Source: Streptomyces violaceusniger Tu 4113 (GTDB taxonomy: Bacteria > Actinomycetota > Actinomycetes > Streptomycetales > Streptomycetaceae). From it: a stretch of 64,000 nucleotides of DNA. The position numbers were made by a program, and so were the translations under genes. Location: positions 7,006,001-7,070,000 of the forward strand of contig NC_015957.1 in NCBI RefSeq assembly GCF_000147815.2. The letters run 5' to 3'. Below the pieces are notes generated by a model. The model made no database searches, had not been told where the DNA came from, and was given only the letters and a program-made list of their open reading frames with translations. Positions 1 to 9,060 of this stretch are shown one piece after another (position 1 is the first letter of the stretch; each line of letters opens with the position of its first letter).

Positions 1-833
1 GTGCTGCCGTTGGGGTCTCCGGGCCAGTAGCCGCCGACCGCGAGGTTGAGGATCACGAAGAAGGGCTTGTTGAACGCCCATTGCCGGCCACCGAGGTCGG
101 CGGGGGTGCGCCGCTGATACACGGTGCCGTCGACGGACCAGGTGATCGCGTTGGGGCTCCAGTCGACGGCGAAGGTGTGGAACGCGTCGGCGAACGCCTG
201 GCCGCCGGGCAGGGAGTACCCGGCGCCGATGCCGCCGGACCCCGAGTAGCCGGGGCCGTGGAGGGTGCCGTGGACCGTGGACGGCTCGAAGCCCACGTTC
301 TCCATGATGTCGATCTCGCCCGAGTTGGGCCAGCCGACCTGTCCGATGTCATTGCCCAGCATCCAGAACGCCGGCCACATGCCCTGCCCGCGCGGAATCT
401 TCATCCGGGCTTCCACCCGGCCGTAGGTGGTGGTGAACTTACCGGCCGTGTTCAGCCGGGCGGAGGTGTACTCACACCTTCCGTACCAGCACTGGTAGTT
501 GCTCGGGTTCTCGCGGCGGGCGGTGATGGCCAGATGACCCTGTCCGTCGAGGGCGGCGTTGCGGTTGCCCGCCGTGTAGTACTGCCGCTCATGGTTGTTG
601 ACGTTGTCGCCCGTCTCGACCTGCCACTTGCCACCGTCGACGGCGGAGCCCGCGGGCCCGTCGAACTCGTCGGAGAAGGTGACGGCGGCGGCCTCGGCGG
701 CCACGGCCGGTGGCGCGGCGGATTGCGCCGCGGAGGCGGGCGCACCCTGCGCCAGTCCGGTGGACAGGGACGCGAGGGCGAGGAACGAGACGACGGAGAG
801 CAGCAGTCGCCGGGGTAAGCGCGGGGAGTCCAT
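1..833 (-). CDS. Secreted GH16 beta-glucanase, 3' end cut by window
   Basis: Encodes the first 277 residues of a secreted glycoside hydrolase family 16 enzyme that would cleave beta-1,3 or mixed-linked glucans outside the cell. The N-terminus has two arginines, a hydrophobic stretch and an Ala-rich cleavage region (about residues 1-45). The GH16 catalytic motif GEIDIMEN lies at about residues 172-179, with Glu173 as nucleophile and Glu178 as acid/base. The ATG at 833 follows GGAAGGGAGAG, a strong ribosome binding site. The reading frame is open to position 1, so the C-terminus lies outside the window. The fold and motif are certain; laminarinase versus lichenase specificity is not. Confidence 0.93.
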   Translation of the reverse strand, partial: MDSPRLPRRLLLSVVSFLALASLSTGLAQGAPASAAQSAAPPAVAAEAAAVTFSDEFDGPAGSAVDGGKWQVETGDNVNNHERQYYTAGNRNAALDGQGHLAITARRENPSNYQCWYGRCEYTSARLNTAGKFTTTYGRVEARMKIPRGQGMWPAFWMLGNDIGQVGWPNSGEIDIMENVGFEPSTVHGTLHGPGYSGSGGIGAGYSLPGGQAFADAFHTFAVDWSPNAITWSVDGTVYQRRTPADLGGRQWAFNKPFFVILNLAVGGYWPGDPNGS

Positions 834-972
834 GACTCTCCCTTCCAGAAACATGTGCATGACAGGTACGGAGAGACGTGAGGCGCATGCGAAACCAACA
901 GGTGGAACCAAGTGGTTACGGCGCCGACCGGGGTGCGATGAGCGATCCGAGAGGTACTTAGTTCACTACGTG

Positions 973-1001
973 ATTTAAGAAGTGAAGGAAAATCCTGTCA
1001 A
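973..1001 (-). promoter_or_regulatory. Predicted promoter of the GH16 gene
   Basis: Read on the minus strand, a perfect -35 TTGACA (1001-996) is followed after 17 bases by TTAAAT (978-973), four of six matches to TATAAT. It lies about 140 bases upstream of the GH16 start. The spacing is ideal for the housekeeping sigma factor. Prediction from sequence only. Confidence 0.6.
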
Positions 1002-1006
1002 GGGCT

Positions 1007-1018
1007 TGGTATGGACCA
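1007..1018. promoter_or_regulatory. DasR dre-like operator
   Basis: TGGTATGGACCA has perfect TGGT/ACCA arms and matches 10 of 12 positions of TGGTCTAGACCA, the core of the DasR-responsive element and of Streptomyces chitinase promoter repeats. It sits six bases upstream of the -35 of the GH16 promoter. Binding by DasR or another GntR/HutC-type regulator is inferred. Confidence 0.4.
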
Positions 1019-1146
1019 TATGTATGGACAGAAACCGCCGTGGAGGACGGCCGCACGACTGGTGACGGCCCGCGGGGGATACCCCCCATACCGGTCCTGG
1101 GGTGCACCGGATGGCGCCCCGCTGGGGGCGAATCCAGCGTTCAGCC

Positions 1147-2354
1147 ATGCCTCCGACTCCGCGAAAACATCTCGCCCTGGCCCTCGGTGTCGCTACGCTG
1201 CTCGCCACCGAGGTGGCCACCGCCGTCGCCCAGCCCGCAGGTCCCTCCCCTGTGGAGCGGCTGCGCCAGGACACCGAGGCGATCCACGCCCTCGGTGTCA
1301 GCGGTGTGCAGGCCCGCGTGGTCGCGCCGGACGGTCGGCATTCGGTCGCCACCAGCGGCACCGCCGACCTGAACACCGGCCGCCCCGTTGCCGCCGACGG
1401 CTACTTGCGCATGGCCAGCACGTCAAAGACGCTGGTCGCCACCGTGGTCCTCCAACTGGAGGCCGAGGGCAGGCTCTCCCTGGACGACACGGTCGACCAC
1501 TGGCTGCCCGAGTGGTGCGGGGCAACGGCGACGACGGCAGCCGGATCACCATCCGCCAACTGCTCCAGCACACCAGCGGCATCCACGACGACCTGCCCGG
1601 ATACACCACGCCGGAGGAGTACTACCAGCAGCGCCACGACGTCTACGGCCCCGAGCAGCTCTTCGCCCGCGCCATGGCCCACGCGCCGGACTTCCCGCCC
1701 GGCGAGGGCTGGGCGTACTCCAACACCGGCTACGTCCTGCTCGACATGGTCATCAACAAGGCCACCGGTCACCCCGCCCACCAGGAGATCGAAGACCGCG
1801 TCCTGCGCCCGCTCGGCCTCGACCGGACCCGGTGGCTGGGCACCTCGCCCACCCTCCCCCGGCCGCACGCCACGGCCTACCAGCTCTTCGGCCCCGGTTC
1901 CCGGGTGGACGTCACCGACCAGATACCGGTGGACCACGAGAACCTTTCGTGGGTCACGACCACGCGGGACGAGAACGACTTCTTCCGCGCGCTGCTCGCG
2001 GGCCGCCTGCTACCGACGCGGCAACTGGCCGAGATGAAGCGGACCGTCCCCGTGAGCGAGGAGTTCCAACAGCTCTGGCCCGGCGGCCGATACGGGCTCG
2101 GCCTGGTCGAACGCCCGCTGAGCTGCGGAGGAACGTACTGGAGCCACGAGGGCGGGGACGGCGGCTACATCACCCTCAACGGCGTCACCGACGACGGCAG
2201 GCGCAGCGCCGCGGTCTCCATGTCCGAGGCACGCGGCGACACCCCGGAGCACATCCTGGACCAGGAGAACGCGGCCGGCGCCCTCATCGACCACGCACGG
2301 TGCGCCGGGGGCCATCGCGGGGACGCAGGCGAACCACCGCTGCCGGGAAGGTAA
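1147..2354 (+). pseudogene. Frameshifted secreted serine hydrolase (beta-lactamase/DD-peptidase class C type)
   Basis: Two overlapping frames together give one complete beta-lactamase-family protein (PF00144). The first frame starts at ATG 1147 with a signal peptide and carries the SxxK motif in MASTSKT. Near 1510 the homology moves to another frame, which continues with VVRGNGDDGSRITIRQLL, the YSN motif in YSNTGY and a C-terminal HEGGDGG, and stops at 2354. Restoring one missing base at about 1510, where the family has a continuous LP-x-VVRGNG segment, rejoins the frames. As written the product would be truncated. It may be a real frameshift or a sequencing error. The intact enzyme would be an exported D-Ala-D-Ala carboxypeptidase or esterase. 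Confidence 0.85.
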
Positions 2355-2657
2355 GTTTGGACCCCGCGCCATGACACGCAACCTCCGCATGCCCCGCGCC
2401 CTCTTCCAAACCGGCTATGGCCGTACGCGTCGGCGTGCCCGGTCCGGGCCGCACACCGACTGACCGACCCCACGAGGACACACCGCCGTGACACCCGACG
2501 ACCACTTCGGCCGCCTCGCGCCGCAGACCGCATGACGCCCGCCGGTTCCCGGGCCGTCCGGGCACACGGCGGAACCGCAGGACCCGCAGGACCCGTCCGA
2601 GCCGTCGACTATCCTCACGCAGACGGCCTCGGTGCACACGACCGACTTGGGGCAGAC
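2355..2657. other. Intergenic region with a possible 15-codon leader
   Basis: No normal gene is visible. A 15-codon frame from GTG 2488 to TGA 2533-2535, preceded by GAGGAC, ends in an ATGA overlap with an in-frame ATG at 2532 of the next gene. It could be a translational leader or chance. Confidence 0.3.
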
Positions 2658-5519
2658 GTGCCGGAACTTGTACTGCATGCCAATGGACGCACCTGGACCC
2701 TGGACGCGTCCCGGAGCTACACCGTGGGGCGCGATCAGCAGGCCGACATCCCGACCATCGACCGCCGCGTCTCCCGGCGGCACATCACGATCCGCTGCGT
2801 CGGCGGGACGTGGGTCATCGAGGACCTCGGCAGCGCGAATGGCACGTTCGTGGACGGACACCGTGTCCAGCGGATCGAGATCGGCCACGGTTCGATCGTC
2901 CGGCTGGGGCACTTCTCCAGCGGCATGCGGCTGGACTTCACCGAGGCCGCGCCGGCGGCGGCGCCAGCGGCGGCGGCGAGTGGCGACCAGGCGCCCGCTG
3001 CGGCGCAGGACCGCGCGGCGGCACCCCAGGGCGAGGCACGTCCCCAGGCTCATCCCCAGCCCCGTCCTGAAGCTCGTCCCCAGCCCCGTCCCGAGGCTCA
3101 TCCCCAGCCCCGTCCTGAAGCTCATCCCCAGCACCGTCCCGAGGCCCATCCCCAGCCCCCTCGCGGGGCGCGAGGTGATACGGGTTGGGGCACGGCGGCA
3201 GCCGCCGGTGCACCCCCGGTGGCGCCCCACCCCCGGGCGGGGGAGGGTCCGGCGGCCCCGGCGGGCGCGGCGGCCCCGGCGGGCGCGGCGGCGTCGGCGG
3301 GCGCGGCGGCGTCGGCGGGCGCGGCGGGCGCGGCGTCGGCGGCGGCAGCCTCAGTGGGGCAAGCGGCGGCGGCCCCGACCAGTACCGCAGGCCCGAGCGT
3401 CGCCCGGGACGCGCACCGGCCCGCCGCCGGAGACCCGCACCGGCCCGCCGCCGCCACAGACGGGGACGGGCCCCACGGAGCCGCCGCAACCCACTTCATT
3501 GACCGGAGCCCGTCGGGTGTTCACCGGCTCGTCCAGGGGCGGCCGATGCGCATCGGCCGGGCGCAGGACAACGAACTCGTGGTGGAGGGCCCGCATGTCT
3601 CCCGCCACCACGCGGAGTTCCGGCCCCTGCCCGGTGGCCGCTTCGAGATCGTCGACCTCGGCAGCCACAACGGCACCTTTGTCAACGGGCAGCCCGTGGA
3701 CCGTCAGCTCATCGGTCCGCACGACATCGTCGGTGTCGGCCACTCCACCTTCCGCCTCGCCGGGGACCGGCTGGAGGAGTTCGCCGACACCGGTGAAGTC
3801 TCCTTCGCCGCCCGGAACCTGACGGTGACCGTCGGGCGCGGCAAGACCATCCTGGACGACGTCTCCTTCGGCGTCCCGGAGAAGTCCCTGGTGGCGGTAG
3901 TCGGGCCGTCGGGCTCCGGGAAGTCCACCCTCCTGCGCGCCCTCACCGGCTACCGGCCCGCCGACCGCGGCCATGTCCTCTACGACCACCGCGATCTCTA
4001 CACGCAGTTCGCCGAGTTGCGCCACCGTATCGGCCTCGTTCCGCAGGACGACATCCTGCACAAGGAGCTGACCGTCGACACCGCGCTGAAGTACGCCGCC
4101 AGGCTGCGCTTCCCCGGTGACACCAAGGCCGCCGAGCGCAAGGCCCGTATCGACGAGGTGCTCCAGGAGCTGAAGCTCGACGTGCACCGGGACAAGAAGG
4201 TCTCCTCGCTCTCCGGCGGTCAGCGCAAGCGGGTGTCCGTCGCCCTGGAGCTGCTGACCAAGCCCTCCCTGCTCTTCCTCGACGAGCCCACCTCCGGGCT
4301 GGATCCGGGCCTGGACCGCGATGTCATGAAGTTGCTGCGGGGGCTCGCCGACGACGGCCGCACCGTGCTGGTGGTCACCCACTCCGTCGCCGAACTGGCG
4401 CTGTGCGACCGGGTGTTGGTCATGGCGCCCGGCGGCTCCGTGGCCTACTTCGGCGTCCCGGGCGAGGCCCTGGAGTTTTTCGGACACGAGAGCTGGGCCG
4501 ATGTCTTCTCCGCCTTCGAGAACCATCGCGAGGACGACTGGGGCGGGCGCTGGCGGGCTTCCCCGCAGCACGTCCGGCGTGTCGCGGAGGTCGGCTCGGC
4601 CGTACCGCCGCAGCAGCCGGGCACCCTTCCGGCGCAGCCGCCCGCGCGAGCCCTGCAGCCCAAACGGCGGTACTGGGTGGCCCAGTTGTGGACCCTGATC
4701 CGCCGCTATCTGTCGGTCATCGCCTCCGACAAGGGCTTCATGGCGCTGATGCTGCTCCTCCCGGCGGTGCTGGGCGGGGTCAGCTGTCTGGTTCCGGCGA
4801 AGTACGGACTCGTCCCGCCACCGCCCGACAGTGGTTTCCGCTACAACCAGGAGTCCGGAACCATTCTGCTGGTGCTCGTCATCGGCATGAGCTTCTCCGG
4901 CGCGGCCAACTCCGTACGCGAATTGATCAAGGAACGGGTGATCTACGAACGGGAGAGAGCCACGGGTCTGTCCCGGTCCGCGTATCTGATGTCGAAGGTG
5001 ATCGTCCTCGGTCTGATCACCGCGATGCAGGGTGCCGTCCTCTGCGCGATCGGCTTCTCCGTCCGCCAACTGCCCGCCCAGGGGCTGCTCATGCCCACGG
5101 CCGTCGAGGTCTGCGTGGTGATCAGTGCGCTGGGCTTCACCTCCATGATGTTCGGCCTGGTCATCTCCGCGCTGGTGCGGACGGCCGAGAAGACCATGCC
5201 GCTGCTGGTGATGTTCGCCATCGTCCAGGTGGTCTTCACGGGCGTCCTCTTCAAGCTGTTCAGCTCTCCGGGCATCGAACAGGTCGGCTGGCTGATGCCC
5301 GCCCGCTGGGCGGTCGCGGGCGCCGGGACCACACTCGACCTCGGGCACACCATGCCGCCCTGGAATCTCGACAAGCCGAACGAAGTCGACCCGCTGTGGG
5401 CGCACACCGTCTCCCAGTGGGGCATCGACCTCGGCGTGCTCGTGGCGATCGGGCTGGTCTGCGGCTTCGCCGTGGCACGTCTGCTGCGCCGGCACGAACC
5501 CGACGTCATGCGCGACTAG
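2658..5519 (+). CDS. FHA-domain ABC transporter, ABCG-type half transporter
   Basis: A 953-residue membrane protein with two phosphothreonine-binding FHA domains (about residues 20-90 and 295-365), a low-complexity linker between them, an ABC ATPase domain and a C-terminal ABC-2 permease of about six helices from residue 690. The ATPase has Walker A GPSGSGKST near 415, signature LSGGQRKR near 517 and Walker B LLFLDEP near 537. The FHA domains suggest control by Ser/Thr kinases. I chose GTG 2658 because the protein then begins VPELVL like family members and GGGG lies upstream; ATG 2532 in the same frame would add 42 unconserved residues. The exported substrate is unknown. Confidence 0.9.
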   Translation: MPELVLHANGRTWTLDASRSYTVGRDQQADIPTIDRRVSRRHITIRCVGGTWVIEDLGSANGTFVDGHRVQRIEIGHGSIVRLGHFSSGMRLDFTEAAPAAAPAAAASGDQAPAAAQDRAAAPQGEARPQAHPQPRPEARPQPRPEAHPQPRPEAHPQHRPEAHPQPPRGARGDTGWGTAAAAGAPPVAPHPRAGEGPAAPAGAAAPAGAAASAGAAASAGAAGAASAAAASVGQAAAAPTSTAGPSVARDAHRPAAGDPHRPAAATDGDGPHGAAATHFIDRSPSGVHRLVQGRPMRIGRAQDNELVVEGPHVSRHHAEFRPLPGGRFEIVDLGSHNGTFVNGQPVDRQLIGPHDIVGVGHSTFRLAGDRLEEFADTGEVSFAARNLTVTVGRGKTILDDVSFGVPEKSLVAVVGPSGSGKSTLLRALTGYRPADRGHVLYDHRDLYTQFAELRHRIGLVPQDDILHKELTVDTALKYAARLRFPGDTKAAERKARIDEVLQELKLDVHRDKKVSSLSGGQRKRVSVALELLTKPSLLFLDEPTSGLDPGLDRDVMKLLRGLADDGRTVLVVTHSVAELALCDRVLVMAPGGSVAYFGVPGEALEFFGHESWADVFSAFENHREDDWGGRWRASPQHVRRVAEVGSAVPPQQPGTLPAQPPARALQPKRRYWVAQLWTLIRRYLSVIASDKGFMALMLLLPAVLGGVSCLVPAKYGLVPPPPDSGFRYNQESGTILLVLVIGMSFSGAANSVRELIKERVIYERERATGLSRSAYLMSKVIVLGLITAMQGAVLCAIGFSVRQLPAQGLLMPTAVEVCVVISALGFTSMMFGLVISALVRTAEKTMPLLVMFAIVQVVFTGVLFKLFSSPGIEQVGWLMPARWAVAGAGTTLDLGHTMPPWNLDKPNEVDPLWAHTVSQWGIDLGVLVAIGLVCGFAVARLLRRHEPDVMRD
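3048..3160 (+). repeat. 24-bp in-frame tandem repeat encoding HPQPRPEA
   Basis: About five copies of a 24-base unit encode an eight-residue Pro/Gln/Arg motif, HPQPRPEA and variants, in the linker between the FHA domains. Copies differ mainly by His/Arg swaps, so the array is recent and in phase with the reading frame. Confidence 0.85.
3251..3336 (+). repeat. 15-bp in-frame tandem repeat encoding (A/S)AGAA
   Basis: About five copies of a 15-base GC-only unit (GGCGGGCGCGGCGGC-like) encode Ala-Gly-rich pentapeptides such as PAGAA and SAGAA in the same inter-FHA linker. It is a second, independent array in one linker. Confidence 0.85.
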
Positions 5520-5537
5520 CTGGCGGCTTGGTGGCGA

Positions 5538-6416
5538 CTAGCCCTTGCCGAAGTGCACCGCCGGGAAGGCGCCCGCCGCCCTGAGGGCTTCGGTGAAGCC
5601 ACCGGCCAGCTCGGTGAGGCGCGCGGTGGCGGCCGGGCCGAGGTGGTCGTACGGGGCGGTGTCGAGGCGGTCGGTGAGCGCCTCGGCGTCACCGCGCAGG
5701 GCCGCGCCCGACTCCGTGAGATCCCCCGCCTCGTCCAGCAGTCCGCGCTCGCGCAACCGGTCCCGGGCGGCGGCCCACTGCTCGGCGGACCACCCGCGGG
5801 TCCGCATGAACGTCGCCGACGTCGGCGCGGTGCCGGTGGCGTTGTGCAGGACCAGCGCCTCGATCCCGGACAGCCCCGCGATGGCCAGGGCGAAGAGGTG
5901 ACCGTCGCCCCGGTGCTCGCGCAGCAGCGTCGCGGCGTACCACAGGGCCAGATGCGGTTCCTCGGGCACCGGGAGCCCCGCGTTCGCGGCGTACAGCGGC
6001 CGCGCCTCCCGGTGGCACGCCTCGGTGGCGCGCAGCGCCAGCTCGGCGGCCTCGGCCATCTCCTTCGACGTCAGGGCCGTCTCCCCGAGCAGCCGCCGCA
6101 GCACCTTGTTCGCGCCGCGCAGCCGCGCCGCGAGCACCGCCTCCGGCGTGGCGATGGCCCACGCGGCGGGGATGAACCGCTCCACATGCTCGTGGTTGAA
6201 GTTGTAGAACGTCGCCGAGACGGTGCCCGCGCCGACCGCCCCGAGCGGGGCCGCGCGGTCCGCGAAGTAGGCCATGGCCCCGCGCTCCAGCCCGAGCGCC
6301 GCGAACTCGTCCTGCCGCTCGGGCGCGAAGTACACGCATGAGTGCAGGGGATTGACGACGCTGTGGCAGCGGCGGCCCGCGCTCGGCTCGAATGTGGTCA
6401 GGTCGGCGAGGCGCAT
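5538..6416 (-). CDS. SCO6745/SalK-like protein
   Basis: A soluble 292-residue protein resembling the SCO6745 (SalK) family common in actinobacteria. Typical features are the N-terminal VNPLHSCVYFAPERQDEF segment, an AxxYFADRAAPLG motif and FYNFNHEHVERFIPAAW. The C-terminal third looks like a winged helix (SAEQWAAARDRLRERGLLDE). Its ATG overlaps the stop of the upstream GntR gene by four bases, so the two are co-translated and probably work together. The biochemical role of this family is not established. Confidence 0.7.
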   Translation of the reverse strand: MRLADLTTFEPSAGRRCHSVVNPLHSCVYFAPERQDEFAALGLERGAMAYFADRAAPLGAVGAGTVSATFYNFNHEHVERFIPAAWAIATPEAVLAARLRGANKVLRRLLGETALTSKEMAEAAELALRATEACHREARPLYAANAGLPVPEEPHLALWYAATLLREHRGDGHLFALAIAGLSGIEALVLHNATGTAPTSATFMRTRGWSAEQWAAARDRLRERGLLDEAGDLTESGAALRGDAEALTDRLDTAPYDHLGPAATARLTELAGGFTEALRAAGAFPAVHFGKG

Positions 6417-7120
6417 CAGGCTTCCTTCGCGGGGTCGTGGTGGGTGCGGCCGGTCAGTACGGCCGCGGTCATGGTGAGGTGCTGGACCAGTACCTCGGCC
6501 GCCGTGTCGGCGTCGCGGGCCAGCGCCGCCTCCTCCAGCAGGCGGTGCTCACGGACGCCGTCCCGGCCTGGGTTGCGGTGTGCCGACCAGCGGCGGGCCA
6601 GCTCGCTCGCGGTCCACATCCGGTCGAAGGTCTCCAGCAGGACGGGGTTGCCGCAGCCCTCCAGCAGTGCGCGGTGGAAGACCCGGTGGGCCTCGGCCCA
6701 TGCGGCGCTGTAGTACTCGCCCTCCCCCGGTACGTACGCCTGGGTCCGGGTCAGCCGGTGGTGGGCGGCGCGTACGCGGGACTCCCAGTCGACGTCGCCG
6801 CGCTCGATGGACATGCGCAGCACGACCGGTTCGATGGTCCGGCGGGCCTCCGCGATCTCCTGCCAGCGGCGGTCGGAGTGGGCAGGGACGGCGAAGCCTC
6901 GGTTGTGCAGCCGGTCCGCGAGGCCCTCGCCGACCAGCCGTACGAGCGCCTCGCGCACGACGGCCAGGCTCACGCCCCGTTCCTTGGCGAGGTCCTGCGG
7001 TTTGAGGGCGTCACCGGGGGCGTGGTCCCCACGCATGATCGCGTCCCGCAGGTGTGCGTAGACCTGCTCGGAGAGCATCTGCTTCCCCGAGGAGGTCGAC
7101 GTGTGGGTCGTCTGAGCCAT
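6416..7120 (-). CDS. GntR-family regulator, FCD subfamily
   Basis: A 234-residue DNA-binding regulator. Residues 15-80 form the GntR winged helix (LSEQVYAHLRDAIMRGDHAPG and SLAVVREALVRL), and residues 90-220 form an all-helical FCD ligand-binding domain. It is first in a two-gene unit with the SCO6745-like protein through an ATGA overlap. The TATGAT hexamer six bases before the ATG suggests a leaderless transcript. AT-rich palindromes upstream are likely its own operators, implying autoregulation. The ligand cannot be read from sequence; FCD proteins often sense small organic acids. Confidence 0.92.
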   Translation of the reverse strand: MAQTTHTSTSSGKQMLSEQVYAHLRDAIMRGDHAPGDALKPQDLAKERGVSLAVVREALVRLVGEGLADRLHNRGFAVPAHSDRRWQEIAEARRTIEPVVLRMSIERGDVDWESRVRAAHHRLTRTQAYVPGEGEYYSAAWAEAHRVFHRALLEGCGNPVLLETFDRMWTASELARRWSAHRNPGRDGVREHRLLEEAALARDADTAAEVLVQHLTMTAAVLTGRTHHDPAKEA

Positions 7121-7126
7121 GCCGCC

Positions 7127-7158
7127 ATCATAGATGATCCAGACGATAATCGATTATC
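7127..7158. promoter_or_regulatory. Twin operators for the FCD GntR regulator
   Basis: Two dyads sit directly before the GntR start. One is ATCAT-AG-ATGAT (7127-7138), which overlaps a TATGAT -10 hexamer read on the minus strand. The other is a perfect 14-bp palindrome GATAATCGATTATC (7145-7158). Their AT-rich ATnAT style fits FCD-type GntR operators. Binding is inferred. Confidence 0.6.
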
Positions 7159-7263
7159 TTTGAATGATCGATGTGGGCCACCGTCGAACACAGGAGCTGT
7201 CTATCCGCCGTCCGTCCCGAGTTGAACAATCGTGGCGTTGGCTTCCGCGTCAAGGAGGACGGA

Positions 7264-7608
7264 ATGAACGCACGTTTCACACGCTTCGCGCTCGTTGCCG
7301 GGACCGTTGTGGTGACCACGCTGGGCCCCTCCGTACAGGCCCAGGCGCTGCCCGCCTGCGCGAGCAACGCGATCTGCCTGTGGCGGTTCCAGGACGGTAC
7401 GGGCGAGCTCTACACCTGGCGGGGCGGCTATGTGGACCTGCCCAGCCGGTTCACGGACCACGTGGGTTCCTTCCGGGCCAACAGGACCGGTGCCTTCATC
7501 GACTGGGCCTCGGGCAAGGAGTGCCACTCGGTCCGCAAGGGCGACTACGCCAGCAACTACAGCGGCCGGTTCGGCTCGAAGATCGACGCGGTGGGCGACA
7601 ACTGCTGA
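7264..7608 (+). CDS. Small secreted protein, peptidase inhibitor I36-like
   Basis: A 114-residue exported protein. The signal peptide spans about residues 1-28 and ends in VQAQA. The mature part has cysteines in CASNAICLW, KECHS and the C-terminal DNC, with aromatic and glycine-rich spacing like the Streptomyces I36 metalloprotease inhibitor (SMI) family. The ATG at 7264 has AGGAGG upstream. It stands alone, divergent from the GntR unit. The alternative is a generic small cysteine-rich extracellular protein. Confidence 0.75.
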   Translation: MNARFTRFALVAGTVVVTTLGPSVQAQALPACASNAICLWRFQDGTGELYTWRGGYVDLPSRFTDHVGSFRANRTGAFIDWASGKECHSVRKGDYASNYSGRFGSKIDAVGDNC

Positions 7609-7766
7609 CCCACCCGTCTCTGGACGCCAGCTTGTGCAGGTGGTGAGTGCTCTCCTCCGCCTCCCTCGCGCGCGTCCCCGCTGCCGTGGCCCGGTCGGCG
7701 CGCGGGGGAGGTCGGTAGCATCGCGGTGAACCGACAGCGGCCAGCCCCCCGTGAAGGAGCGCCGAC

Positions 7767-8961
7767 GTGCGACTCAGCCCGCGCACCGTGCAGGAGATCG
7801 ATTCGCCGATGGGCGCGACGTATGCCCTGCTGGCGGGCCGCAGCGGCGAGCGGCCGCTGCTCGATCTGGCCCAGGCCGCGCCGAGCTACCCGCCCGCGCC
7901 CGAGCTGATCGAGCACGTCGCCAAGGTCGCGCACGAGCCGAACGGCGCCGCCTATGTGCCGAGCCCCGGACTGCCCCGGCTGCGGGATGCCTTCGCCGCC
8001 GACCTCAGCCGCGGCTACCAGAGCCCGGTGGGGGCTGACCAGATGGTCGTCACCGCTGGTTGCAACCAGGCGTTCTGCCTGGTCGCGCAGGCGCTCACCG
8101 AGCCGGGCGACGAGGTCATCGAAGTCCTGCCGTACTACTTCAACTACGACATGTGGCTGCGCATGAACGGCGTCGTGCCGCGCTACCTGGAGCCCGGGCC
8201 CGATCTCGTGCCCGACCCGGAAGCGGCCGAAGCGCTCATCACCCCGCGTACCAGGGCGATCGTGCTGGTCACCCCGGGCAACCCGAGCGGTGTCACCATT
8301 CCGCCGGATGTGCTCGCGGACTTCTACGCGGTGGCGAAGCGGCACGATATCGCGCTGATCGTGGACGAGACCTACCGCTCGTTCCGCGACACCGTGCGAC
8401 CGGCGCACGACCTGTTCGCCGACCCGGACTGGGCGCGGACCCTGGTGAGCCTGCACAGCTTCTCCAAGGACCTCGCGATTCCCGGCTACCGGGTGGGCGC
8501 CGGTGGTCGCCTCGCCCGAGCTGAACCGCGAGGTGATGAAGTTGCTCGACTGCGTGGCGATCTGCCCTCCGCGCGTCGGGCAGGAGGCCGCCTGGGCCGG
8601 GCTGACCTCGGCCCAGGAGTGGCGGCGTGCGCGTGCGAACGAGGCCACGGAGAAGCGGCGTTGGCTGGAGACCGTGCTGGCCGAGCTGCCGGGCGGTTTC
8701 GAGCTGCTGAGCTGCGGAGGGTTCTTCGGCTGGGTCCGCCACCCGTTCGCCGACCGCGGCACCGACGACGTCGTGCGCGACCTCATCACCCGCTACGACA
8801 CGCTCGTCATTCCGGGCACCGCCTTCCTGCCCGACGACCGCCAGGTCTTCCGGGTCAGCTTCGGCAACGTGGACCGGGCCGGGCTCACCGAGTTCGCCGG
8901 GCGGCTTGAGCTGATGGCCAAGGATGTCCTTGGCCGACCCTGCGGGCCGCGGCCGGCCTGA
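7767..8961 (+). pseudogene. Frameshifted class I/II aminotransferase
   Basis: A fold-type I PLP enzyme split over two frames. The first frame begins at GTG 7767 with GAAGGAG upstream and runs through the substrate-binding TPGNPSG segment, the PLP-binding VDETY and the Schiff-base lysine in SFSKDLAIPGYRVG. Near 8500 an extra G moves homology to another frame (VVASPELNREVMKLLDC) that stops at 8961. Removing one G in the GCCGGTGG sequence restores a protein of about 398 residues. It is either a real inactivating insertion or an assembly error. Substrate is unknown; the methyltransferase downstream may belong with it. Confidence 0.85.
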
Positions 8962-8963
8962 CG

Positions 8964-8986
8964 CTTGACCTTGCCCGAAGGTCAAG
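8964..8986. promoter_or_regulatory. Perfect 9-bp inverted repeat, MerR-operator-like or hairpin
   Basis: CTTGACCTT and AAGGTCAAG are separated by five bases, immediately after the aminotransferase stop. The arms resemble operators of MerR-family activators, which also start with TTGACC, but no clear -10 follows and no MerR gene is adjacent. A stem-loop without a T-tract is the alternative. Confidence 0.4.
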
Positions 8987-9060
8987 GTCGAGGGTGCCGG
9001 TGGCGACCGGGCTCCCGAGCCGAGGGTGCTCGGCTGCGGCCGAACCGGGAGGAACCCGCA

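Larger units (their letters stand above)
834..1146. other. Divergent intergenic region
   Basis: This 313-bp stretch separates the GH16 gene from a divergent serine hydrolase. It holds a minus-strand promoter, a 12-bp dyad just upstream of it, and an inverted repeat TTCACT (962-967) with AGTGAA (981-986) around the predicted -10. No gene is visible. Confidence 0.7.

Noticed and set aside
3351..5495. A minus-strand open frame of about 710 codons
   Set aside because: Antisense mirror of the FHA-ABC transporter with no recognisable motif.
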